NCBI GenBank assembly: GCA_015499985.1
Contig: JAAAUF010000212.1
Location: forward strand, 1 to 49,388
Direction: 5' to 3'
Origin: Haplosporangium gracile
Lineage: Eukaryota > Mortierellomycota > Mortierellomycetes > Mortierellales > Mortierellaceae
Length of the DNA stretch: 49,388 nucleotides
Shown: piece after piece, positions 10,301 through 19,243 of the stretch
Layout: each line of letters begins with the position of its first letter
Position numbering within the stretch: position 1 is the first letter of the stretch
The notes under the pieces: generated by a model
Databases searched by the model: none
Told to the model about the DNA's origin: nothing
What the model saw: the letters and a program-made list of their open reading frames with translations, nothing else
Program-made: the position numbers and the translations under genes

Positions 10301-13300
10301 TCCCACCACTGCCATCTCTGCCACCACCAGCTACTATGGGCCAACCGACTATGTCGACTATCAAGCGTCACAGGCACCACTCTCACACAGCTACTTATCA
10401 TCGGACCATCATCGAGGGAGTTTATCATTCAGGACGCAAAAGGAGTCATACATCTCAGTCAGCTTCGGCCACGCCATCCATCAATCCCGTTCTAATCTCA
10501 AATGCAGCTGCAGCACTGTCGAACCTGCACCACGGTACTGGCGGTAGTAACAGCAACAGTGGTACTGAGAACAATGGCAGTGAAGAGCGCCAAGCCAACT
10601 ACTCCATTGCTGAACTCAAGTATCGTCTCAGTAGATCTAGCTATTCTTCGAATGGCTTCGGCTACAAAAATCTTCACCAATTGGAGCGTCAGGCTCTATC
10701 TAGAAACAGTTCGCTCTCGAGTTATCGGACTTCGGTTCAGAGTATGCCTGGAGAACTTGCACGTCAGAGAACCTCGACAGAGCCAGGGTACTTGTCTCGT
10801 ATGCGGGGTATGATTTCGCAGCGTAGTTCTCAACAGATGCTTCGAGACCAAATCCGGCGATCCACTGGTATGTAGCAAGCACAACTCAAGTACACTTTAG
10901 GCATGATATGTGTGTAACGACACGAAACCCTTGCGCGGTCTGACCAAACGACATACAATTACTATCAAACTGTAGGCTCGGCGCCTGAACCTTTAAATGA
11001 AGCCGTTAGCGTCGCCGAGCAGGCTAGTAATAACCTCGGAGACATTTTGCTACTGGAGCCATCCGTTCAAGCCCTTCTCAAGTCGTCTGGCGCAGTGCTA
11101 TATTCAGGATACATCTGGCTCTATATACCACATGATGGCGGTGCTTCGAAAAAGGACGACCAGGATTCTATTGACACACCTCCAGATTCAAGACGAGCAT
11201 TCTTAACAACATCAATGAGCAGGACCAGCTCTACGTCATCAGCACCGACAGCAACTCAAGGAAGCCGAGCAGCCAACATCTGCATTACGAAGGCGTCCGG
11301 ACGATATGTCAAGTGCTTTGCGGTGATCAACGATCAAGGGCGGTTCCAGTGGACGGAGGTCAGGAAGCAGGAAGATAGCGACACAAACAGCCTGAATGAG
11401 CGTCAAAGCGATTCACCAGTGACCCATCCCAGATTTGGGTTCCCTTTGACATCAACACGAAACCGATGTAAGGGAGCTCTCACCACTGATTGCAGCTTGG
11501 ATGAGGACAACAACGTTGATTCAGCAAGCAGTAATTCAGGATTCAAACCAGAAAGGACGGTGGAAGCATCGATGGCGCACAAGTTACGGCTCTACTTCTT
11601 TTGCATTAAGATCTCGACGTCGTCGGCTGGAGATATTATTGTAGAGTTTATGGAGTCTCCTTCGGCTTCATCCGCAAGGTCCTCTTCTTCTGGCAGCCCT
11701 CCAGCGCGTTCTAAGAAGTCACCGCTTCGTGAGAAGAACAGTCTTTCGGCTCTGCCTAGGACGAGAGCAGCTTCGTCACCCCTCCCACCACTTCCGGACG
11801 ACTCATTCCAGACCAAGTTCCATGCGAGATCCGACAGCGTGGTTCCTTCCTTTGGCCGGTTTACACACTTGAACCCGCCAGTTTGGCCTTCTATGTCCCC
11901 TCTTCACGAACGGTCATTGCCTCCAACGCCAATGCTCACGCCTCCGGTTCCTGAAATATTGGAGATTCCCAAATTTCCTTCAACACCTTCATCAGCCCAG
12001 GGGCCGCCCGACAAACGTCTTCTTACTCGCACGCCTAGCCTTTTTGTGGAGAACAGGTCTCGTTCAGCCCCACCAGGGTCGATATTCCCTACGGCAGCAT
12101 CGCTCTCTAAGCACAGCTCATACTCGGGGTTGTTGAGAAACGTCATCTTGGCTACCAGTGCTAACATCACGCCTGAGCAGATGCGCCCTAAACATCATTC
12201 CTATTCAAAGACAGGAACCCCGGACATGATGTTGACCCCGGAGTTTGCGCCACTAACGACCGCTATGTCACCTTCCTCTGCATCTAATGTCCTGTCTCTG
12301 GCTGAAGACTTGCAAAAGGCCTTACAGACACGTCAAGAACCCTCGGATAGCATCGACAGCAGGCCCTCGCAGGGCCCTCTTGGATCTCCGTTAATTTCGT
12401 CACCCATGCGACAGACCAAGCCGACACTGTCTGAGATCACGTTCAAAAAGCGTGCATCGATCCAGCTACAAGAAGAATCCCTCAATACAGCTCTCAATGT
12501 GGAGCGATCTCGACTGAAGCTGATCGGGGTTCTCAACACCTTGGAGGAGGGATGCGAGGTTGAGGAGCCTGTCAGCGCTTCACGGGTCAAGGCGGCCCAA
12601 GAAGAACAGATGGAGCAAGAGGCATCTCGAACTGCCGCAGCTGCTTTGCTTCGAGTTCTGCTCCAATGCCCCTTTTTGGAGCAGAGTGAAGCGAGGGATT
12701 CCGAGGGGAGGTTGTTTATGAGACTCAAGGGGTACACAGAGACAGAGACGGAGTGGAAAGCCCTTCAGAAAATTCTTGGGCAATTCCTTGGTATGTTTTC
12801 CATGAAAAAGAGTGATCCAAATAGTCATGAGATATTGTCGCGAATTCGGAACTGCTATGTACTCCTGACATGACATTTGACTCATTGGTGCCTCTCCTAT
12901 TTCAACCTGTCGTGGTTTCCCTAGATGGTCCAATCAAAGACCAGCGGTCTGCCCTTCCGCCAGAAGATACACTCATTCCATCGTACCATGCCCCACGCGC
13001 GCCTGAACTCCGTTTATCCGAAAAGGCACAGAGCTTTTTGAGGGCCAAGGATCGAGCAAACGCAGCAGCAGCGGTAGCGGCAGTGACGACGTTAGTGGGA
13101 GTGGAAGAAAAGTCTTCCCTCTTTGTATCTCCTACGCATAGTAGCTTACAGCATCCACCCATCAGAGCTCCGCCCACTGCCCTGGGTAGACCGGCAGCAG
13201 CGATGATCATTGCAGATCTCTCCACATCGAAGCCAATGTCGAAAACCTCGACCCAACCCACCTTAGCAGTACATTTGACTCGGAGTGGTAGTTTCAGCCA

Positions 13301-13445
13301 ATGCCCTACTCCTGAGGGCTTCCAGCGACACTCAATCCCTCCGGCTAGTGGGACCGGATACAGCCCTGGCAAGTCGTTTAGGGTCCTCCTGAGCTCCAAA
13401 CCCAACGGTTGTTCGCCAGTGGCGCCAGAAACAACACCCGTCTAG
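7384..13445 (+). CDS. Large RA- and PH-domain signalling adaptor
   Basis: Six-exon gene: 7384-9432, 9537-9797, 9891-10079, 10186-10867, 10976-12790, 12925-13445; 5,517 coding nt, 1,838 residues. All introns are GT-AG (93-134 nt). Residues 1-350 are Ser/Pro/Gln-rich. A ubiquitin-fold Ras-association segment starts at about 354 (IPIHVRYVLKDLWVQVDLP) and resumes at about 669-706 (GHWLDDSRLV, then HCLLELQL), split by about 270 low-complexity residues. A PH domain spans about 728-848 (YAEGLLYKKSKKGKL, WKERWVVLQGNRLFIYHKRK, ending ELNHWIRIFNSL); introns 2 and 3 lie inside it. A second PH-like fold may lie at about 1095-1280 (YSGYIWLYI, RYVKCFAVI, HKLRLYFFCIKI). The conserved tail (about 1568-1720) ends in an Ala-rich helix. 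RA plus PH implies a membrane adaptor responding to small GTPase and phosphoinositide, by analogy with Grb7/RIAM-type proteins; the partner is unknown. Confidence 0.82.
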
Positions 13446-13452
13446 ATGGGAC

Positions 13453-13887
13453 ATGGGACAAAAGCTGACTCATTCTGGATCAGGTGGCTTTCCAGCAGAC
13501 GATAGAAGGAAGGGAAAAGGGAGGAGATGTTGGCGAGGGGGGCGGATGTACAAGGAGAAAGGGAGAGGTGAGGAAGGAGAAAGATTGTATTACTTCTGGA
13601 TTAAAGTGGACGATCTAGGGATTCTTCCGTGGGAGGTTGATGGAGCTGAGAAGGAGGAGGCATATACAGTGGCCCCTACGACCAAGACGATGCAGGATGC
13701 CAAATTAGGCTCACGACAGGCATTTCTTTTGCACTTTGCGATTATAGAAGGGCGTGAAGAATGTGATCCATGCAAGGGTGCCGCGAGAGGAGGAGGTGGA
13801 ACCAAACTGGTCTTTGGAACCCCGATTAAGAGCGAGAGAGCGATTACTTCAGTCACAATAACGCGAAGGTGCGTTCTGATTGGATAA
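13453..13887 (+). other. Open frame in the 3' region of the RA/PH gene, possible alternative last exon
   Basis: A 144-codon open frame in another phase starts 8 nt after the RA/PH stop codon. Its composition after about codon 45 is not simple-sequence: YYFWIKVDDLGILPWEVDG, then RQAFLLHFAIIEGREECDPC. It precedes the only nearby AATAAA (13925-13930), so it is probably transcribed as part of the RA/PH mRNA. It could be an alternative or true C-terminal exon joined by a further splice (acceptors exist at TCAG near 13484 and CCAG near 13496), or only a 3' UTR. No clear donor in exon 6 was found, so I do not call it coding. Confidence 0.25.
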
Positions 13888-13924
13888 TTCGCGTTTGGTG
13901 TTTCGGAAATTGGTCAAAGTTTAC

Positions 13925-13930
13925 AATAAA
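13925..13930 (+). terminator. Polyadenylation signal AATAAA
   Basis: AATAAA 480 bp after the RA/PH stop codon, followed by A- and T-rich DNA. It is the likely 3' end signal of that transcript. Confidence 0.5.
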
Positions 13931-16038
13931 ATAACGTCGAAAAAAGTAGGGAGGTAATGATCATGTAATCGAATGTATGAAAAAGCAACACGCAGCTTAC
14001 CAGGCAATCGTGTTATGGCCTCTAAGAGATAACATGGGTGTTCACATAACAAGCTCTGCTCAGGCTAAAGTAAGAACGACTAACAGGCGAGTGCGAGCAT
14101 GGGTGAGAGTACAAGCGCGGGAGAAAGAAAAGAATGAAAAAAGAAACTAAAAACAAATAGGTGTAGTCATTTAGTTTTTTTCCGGGTAATGCCACCAATA
14201 CAAGCGAAGGAGAAAAGTATATTTTATCGTAAATGAGGGTCTTCCTTCGTGCTTCTTCCTTTTTCGTCATCCCTCTCCTATCTTTCTGAAGTGCCTCGCC
14301 TCCTTCTCTTCCTCTTTTTGTCCATTTCTTTTCTCTCTCGTCCTCCATTCCCGATAACAAGGGTCATCTTGCCAAAGGAGTTGTGCTTGGTCCAAGTATC
14401 TGGACAGGATAAAAGAAGAAAAGGTACTACTGATTTCTTATCGTAATGCGCTAAACAGGGGCAATGAAAGGGTGACATAGTCAAAGGGAAATGAGACGCG
14501 TTCTAGGAAAGACTGACAAAGTTGGTAATATGGTTATTTCTGGCTTGGAAGGAGGACAGGAGAAAGAAAGAACGAGTGTGTGGGTTTGAAAAGAAGGATC
14601 AAAGAGAGTAAAAAGCTATGAAATATAAGAAAGAGCAGAGCGGGTACAGGGCTAAATGAGGTTCCTTAAAACACTTTAAGGCGTGTTCTCTAGGTTTCCT
14701 GTTCACACTCTCCCCCTCCCCCCCCCCTCTCTCACACACACTCTGTACTTCAGTCAGTCTTCTTTTCTTCTTCTTTCACCCCTTCCCTTCTTTTTAATCG
14801 ATATCCATGTATTGTGTTCCCTCCTGTTCTATCTGGACATTGACTTTGGGGTGTTCCGGGGTCATGCCATGCTAAAAATAACCATGCTTGTTGTAATCTG
14901 CCAGCAGATGGGGCTTGGAGCAAGAGATGCAAGTCATTCATCTATTTTCCCCTTTGACCGTGATATAATGCCAGGTACCATAATATCGCATATAAATTAG
15001 AAATTAACGCACAAAAATAACATACTCTCAAGTGGTGAAAAAACAACCCCGTCTCATTGCACAAAGGAAGCAAGAGGATGTATTTGCATGGAGATAATTA
15101 GATCAAGGAGGGGGGCCGTTCAAAGAAAGGGATGAAAGGAGCGAAGGGGGAAAGTGAGGGGAAGCACTCTATACATCAAGTACAGAAAGGACGAAAAGGT
15201 GGGATGGGGAGAAAGCAAGAGAGATAAAACACCATTTATGGATACCCCGCTTCACTATCGGCAACGGTTGAAAAGACATAGGCGGCTAGACCGACTTTTG
15301 CGGTTGCGCGCTCTCACACGAAAATAAGGCCATCTTGTTTTAGTTGTCTATGTATTGGCCAGTCAGGTATCCAAACGAGAGATACCTTTGTTTGCTGATC
15401 TGTTTTATTCGTTTTCCTTTAAGTGTTTGTTTGTTTGTTTTGTACGCCTCGCCCTCGGCGATTGTGGGTTTGTGTATGCCCACGCGCTCGCGAAACAAAC
15501 CATCGCCTTTCTACCAAACACGGGAGGGTACTTACTTGAATGGCTACATCTGGCGATTGCGCGACGGAGGGTGCGATGCCTTGTGTCGAAACCTCTGCTT
15601 GCGTGAAAAATATGCTGCAATTGTCTGCTTGGCCTATGTGTCCCCTTTTTTTTGTACTTGCCCTTGGATTTGCCTTTTGTTTACTTGTTTATACCGTTTT
15701 GTGTTTGCAGAACAACTCTATTCTATATCTGTAGCTTTGCTCTCATTCACCCTCGCCTTTTCAAACGCGCATTGTTTTCTTTTCAAGTCCAAGGACATAT
15801 TTAAGTATTTCTCGTTCCTGTTTGCTTTCTGGTTTCTTGTTTCACCCTTTCCTCCTAACGGCCTACCTCCTATGTGCGACAAGTTGTTCATCTGTCGACT
15901 CGGTGTTATCTGAATTGCATTTTCGTATTCAGTTTATGAGCTACAAGATATCTTTGCGGCCTTTCTTGTATGTTGTATCTCGAAACTGCTTTCAGCGAGG
16001 TTCCTGATTGAGTTGAGTGTATTACAAAGAGTGATCAA
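13931..16038. other. Gene-poor region upstream of the defensin-like gene
   Basis: No supported coding exon. Contents: purine-rich minus/plus tracts (14050-14280, 14480-14640, 15110-15230), a C-run at about 14713-14727, CACA repeats, and a GTTT tandem (about 15424-15440). The open frame at about 15344-15913 is rich in Phe, Leu and Cys but shows no family resemblance. The stretch may simply be the long promoter region of the gene at 16396. Confidence 0.55.
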
Positions 16039-16045
16039 TATAAAG
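16039..16045 (+). promoter_or_regulatory. TATA box (TATAAAG) of the defensin-like gene
   Basis: TATAAAG is followed about 35 bp later by a CT-rich initiator-like tract (16078-16100). There is no ATG between this box and 16396, which supports 16396 as the start codon. A donor-like GTGAGC at 16276 and acceptor-like CTACAAG near 16345 suggest an optional 5' UTR intron. Confidence 0.55.
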
Positions 16046-16395
16046 TAGAAGGGCGTTTCGCACCTTTTACTTGTTTTCTCTCTCCCTCTCTCTCTCTCTC
16101 ACTTCGCCCTTCCCTTTATTTTCTTAGTCATCAAACACCTCACACCTGCCCGTCGGAATCATACCCGCATCCGAGCATAACAACACATCACTCAAAAAAA
16201 AGGCATTAGAGGACCGGTTCTCAATCCAACGCACCCACATACCTCTCCAGCACTTGCAGACGCATCTCATTTTAAGTGAGCACACCTGTGATTGTACGTA
16301 GGAAACAAAAATTTGGCTTCACTCCTCATCTCACGTCTACAAGTCCTTCAGCAGCCATCTTTATCGATATCACCACCATCGTCATCACCTTCGCA

Positions 16396-16923
16396 ATGCT
16401 CAAGTCCTCGTCTTTTCAAGTCCTCTTGGCTTCGGTTGTCCCTACACCTACCGAAGGCAATGCCATGGTCGGCATCCAACACTCTAGCATCTATGACGCT
16501 AGATGTGCCTATCCCAATTGTGCTCGACCAGCTCGTCGCCCTACCTCCAGGCCTCACTCCACCTCTCGGCCCCGCAAACTGTCTCCAACTATCACGGCCT
16601 CCTCCTACTTCCCTTCTTCCTCCTGGCTGGCCACGGCGACGACGGCAACAACAGACAGATCAAGAACAACTCTGTCTGGATCTACCAAGTGGTTACTCAT
16701 CGTAACACTGGCCATGGTTGCTTTTTCGAGCTTGCTTTCTTTCAACACAGCAGTGTCAACAGTCGAAGCCGCACCAATGCCAGCAGGCCCAGCGCATCCC
16801 AGCCATTGCCCAGACGAAGGGCAGTGCAACTTTGCATGTCAGCTTCACTACTACCAAGGCGGTGTTTGCCTAGGACCCGATGACAATGTCTGTGTGTGCC
16901 ACGACCTGGCACCGGGACATTAA
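16396..16923 (+). CDS. Secreted defensin-like (CS-alpha-beta) cysteine-rich peptide precursor
   Basis: A 175-residue precursor. Near the C-terminus six cysteines, C138, C144, C148, C158, C166 and C168, are spaced C-x5-C-x3-C-x9-C-x7-C-x-C, with a Gly-Gly-Val before the fourth. The CxxxC, the GxC-like site and the final CxC are the hallmarks of CS-alpha-beta defensins (insect/fungal type, e.g. the plectasin family). A hydrophobic segment at 99-116 (WLLIVTLAMVAFSSLLSF) followed by STVEA-AP gives a plausible signal-peptidase site after A125 or A126, leaving a mature peptide of about 49-50 residues. Residues 1-97 are a basic, Ser/Thr/Pro-rich extension. The ATG is the first downstream of the TATA box; an in-frame ATG at 16714 would give a compact 69-residue precursor. 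The likely role is an extracellular antimicrobial or signalling peptide; activity is inferred from the scaffold only. AATAAA lies at 17169-17174. Confidence 0.7.
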   Translation: MLKSSSFQVLLASVVPTPTEGNAMVGIQHSSIYDARCAYPNCARPARRPTSRPHSTSRPRKLSPTITASSYFPSSSWLATATTATTDRSRTTLSGSTKWLLIVTLAMVAFSSLLSFNTAVSTVEAAPMPAGPAHPSHCPDEGQCNFACQLHYYQGGVCLGPDDNVCVCHDLAPGH

Positions 16924-17462
16924 AAACTCTGATTCGTCTTCTCTTTGCACGTCGTTGCAGTTTCCGGACCTCCACCATCGGTTGTTCTTGCAGTCGTCAA
17001 GCATTTTACATCCCATATCTTGAACGTACAAGTCAGGGAAAACGTCCTTAGGCCGATTACAGAGGGTTTACAAAACTGTATTTTTCTACATTTTTTATTT
17101 TTTCATCCTAACTAATACTACTATTACTACTACATAATCGGCGTCAGTAAGCACAAAAAAAGAAACACAATAAAACGGAAAGCAAGCTGGTTCTGTTCAC
17201 CACCTTTTATTATGAGTCATCATAGCGCTGCGGAATTAAGCTGTCACACACTGACATGCATTGCCGGATCCACTATTTTAAGAAATATCAAGATGGATTT
17301 AGTTACCCAAGAGTACAATCGTTCTTGGATATTTTTTTTGTTGGGTTTTGTATTTTAAAGTTGAATGATCGGAACTTGTAGCATATTAGTCTTTTTGCCG
17401 TACAACTTTGTGCTTTCGAAACAAAAGTAAAGGATTGGATCAACGACAAGAAAGGGGATCGA

Positions 17463-19010
17463 CTATGATGATGATGATCGCCGTGGAAGAGAATACCACC
17501 CTGTTCCAAAGTTGAGACGCTCAAGCTTATCCAGAGTCACCAAGAATGCTGTAAATTGCTGCCGAAAAACGTGTTGCCCCGGTGAAAGCGTCTGAATTGC
17601 ATCTTGGAATTGCTGTTCCTTTTGTCGCTCATATTCTTCCAGGGTCACATTCCCACGGGCTACTCGTATCCTTGATGCCCACTGTTGTCTTGAGTCTGGA
17701 GCCCTTTCCGCATTCAACTCCCGCATGATGGCCTCAATCAAAACTGGCGTGAGTTTGAAGATGCTGAGTCGAAGCTCCTCGAGTGTTGACTGACATGCCC
17801 AGCCTCGTCTTAGCGAATGTTGAACTTCATCCATGGTCGTAAATGAGTGGCCAGTCCAGAATGTCCTGAGCCGAGGACATGATTCCAGAAACTGTAATGG
17901 TAAAAATGTCCTTTCCGTATAGTCCGAGAGATTGGCCTCCTCCAGGGTTAGAGCATGATCTAACATCGAAAGTACAGTCGGCAAGTCGCTTGAACCACGA
18001 AAATTGACTAGTCGAGGGAGACTGTCCAAGATTGCCGGAAGCATCGAGCATTCAAAGCCATATGCCCAAACGTCCTGTAGATCCAGGCAGTAGGTCCGCA
18101 TCGAAGCGCAGAACCGCACTAGCTCTTCGTCCTTGATCTGTCGATCAAATCTGTAGAACTCGAGCAGTTTGATCTTGGGAAGGTACTCCAGAATGGGGCA
18201 GAGTCTCGAACACATTCGAAACGTCTCGATTGATTGGTGCTGAAAATCCTCGTCAGTCTCGCCACTGATAGTCTTGTTATCTGGTTGAGCCCCGCTGCAA
18301 TTGGCACCATCGCCAGCAGCCTGTTCGTCCGTCTCGTCTTGCTGATCCAAGATGGTGATGTTGCCAAAAGATAGCAACTTGAGGTTGGGGCATCCTTTGA
18401 GGATTAAAACCAGCTCCCGTTTACTCATACACCAGTACTCCAGAAAAAGTGATTGCAGACATGGTGCCGCTCCTGGAAACTCAAACATCCGCTCGCCAAG
18501 CCATCCAGGGGGTCGTTGTCGCTTATCCAATTGAAAGACCAGCTTTAACAGACGGAGGGTATCCTGATTGCGCATGACAACGCTCCCAACAGCATCGCTT
18601 ACACCTCCCTCCAAATTGACGGTCAGATGAACGAGAGAGTCAACAGCAGGACATTCGATTATCAAATCCAGATCCGAGACTGCGGGGATATTTCCTGTTT
18701 CGGGAACGATAGTCAATGTTCTGATGAATGCACCATACTTGGATAGCGACAGACGATGCTGAATAGAGTCGCGGTGAGGGCTGTCGTGGTCGTTGTGGAC
18801 ATGGCGGTGAGTTGAGGTTGGGTGGCCTGCTTGAATGGACTTCCAGACGAGCGCTGTGAAGACATGGAACCAGTTGCGCGCGACGAGTGCACAGGAGGCC
18901 AGGTCTGACTTGCTGAGATGCCCTCCAACCAAGGAAGCGATCTCGGGGATGGACAGTGCCTTGACGGATACCGGCTGAGGCGGTGTGGCGACAGATGATA
19001 TGGCGGACAT
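17463..19010 (-). CDS. F-box / leucine-rich-repeat-like protein
   Basis: Single coding exon for 515 residues. An F-box spans about 17-57 (LSIPEIASLVGGHLSKSDLA, then CALVARNWFHVFTALVWKSI), the segment that binds Skp1 in SCF ubiquitin ligases. The rest has irregular leucine-rich repeats (LVHLTVNL, LRLLKLVF, LQSLFLEYW, LKLLSFGNI, IKLLEFYRF, LEELRLSIF), which would form the substrate-binding solenoid. The chosen ATG at 19010 follows a probable 5' UTR intron (acceptor TTTTTTACAG at about 19055-19064); an in-frame upstream ATG at 19109 would read through that intron and is unlikely. The gene shares a short upstream region with SRP72 and converges on the defensin-like gene. F-box/LRR genes form large families in filamentous and early-diverging fungi; the substrate is unknown. 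Confidence 0.83.
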   Translation of the reverse strand: MSAISSVATPPQPVSVKALSIPEIASLVGGHLSKSDLASCALVARNWFHVFTALVWKSIQAGHPTSTHRHVHNDHDSPHRDSIQHRLSLSKYGAFIRTLTIVPETGNIPAVSDLDLIIECPAVDSLVHLTVNLEGGVSDAVGSVVMRNQDTLRLLKLVFQLDKRQRPPGWLGERMFEFPGAAPCLQSLFLEYWCMSKRELVLILKGCPNLKLLSFGNITILDQQDETDEQAAGDGANCSGAQPDNKTISGETDEDFQHQSIETFRMCSRLCPILEYLPKIKLLEFYRFDRQIKDEELVRFCASMRTYCLDLQDVWAYGFECSMLPAILDSLPRLVNFRGSSDLPTVLSMLDHALTLEEANLSDYTERTFLPLQFLESCPRLRTFWTGHSFTTMDEVQHSLRRGWACQSTLEELRLSIFKLTPVLIEAIMRELNAERAPDSRQQWASRIRVARGNVTLEEYERQKEQQFQDAIQTLSPGQHVFRQQFTAFLVTLDKLERLNFGTGWYSLPRRSSSS

Positions 19011-19054
19011 AGTTATCGGAATGTGCGGTAGATGAGGATGGGTGAGGGTCAAGT

Positions 19055-19128
19055 CTGTAAAAAAAAAAGGGAAGAAAGAAAATTCGTGGTAAAATATCTT
19101 TGGTAGCATTTTCTCAACGACTCCTTAC
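19055..19128 (-). other. Probable 5' UTR intron of the F-box gene
   Basis: On the minus strand a GTAAGG donor (19128-19123) and a polypyrimidine-ACAG acceptor (ending at 19055) delimit a 74-nt intron, 44 nt upstream of the ATG at 19010. Confidence 0.55.
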
Positions 19129-19243
19129 TATACCATGATATAGCGCATGGAATTAGTGGTTGGAAATAACGTTCCTCTTTAAGATCATCATCTGCTCCAA
19201 GAGCATCCGCACACCTCTTCCCCTAATATCCACTGTCATCACC
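19129..19243. promoter_or_regulatory. Bidirectional promoter between the F-box gene and SRP72
   Basis: The two start codons are only 233 bp apart and point away from each other. The leader of the F-box gene takes up the left part, so about 115 bp must hold control sites for both. No clear TATA box is seen for SRP72. Confidence 0.5.

Noticed and set aside
15344..15913. 189-codon open frame rich in Phe, Leu and Cys
   Set aside because: It has no family resemblance and a composition typical of T/C-rich DNA. It overlaps other open frames, and no splice or promoter context makes it a gene.
19011..19109. Upstream extension of the F-box protein by 33 residues from an in-frame ATG
   Set aside because: It would read through a polypyrimidine-ACAG acceptor and has no F-box family support; ATG 19010 is preferred.
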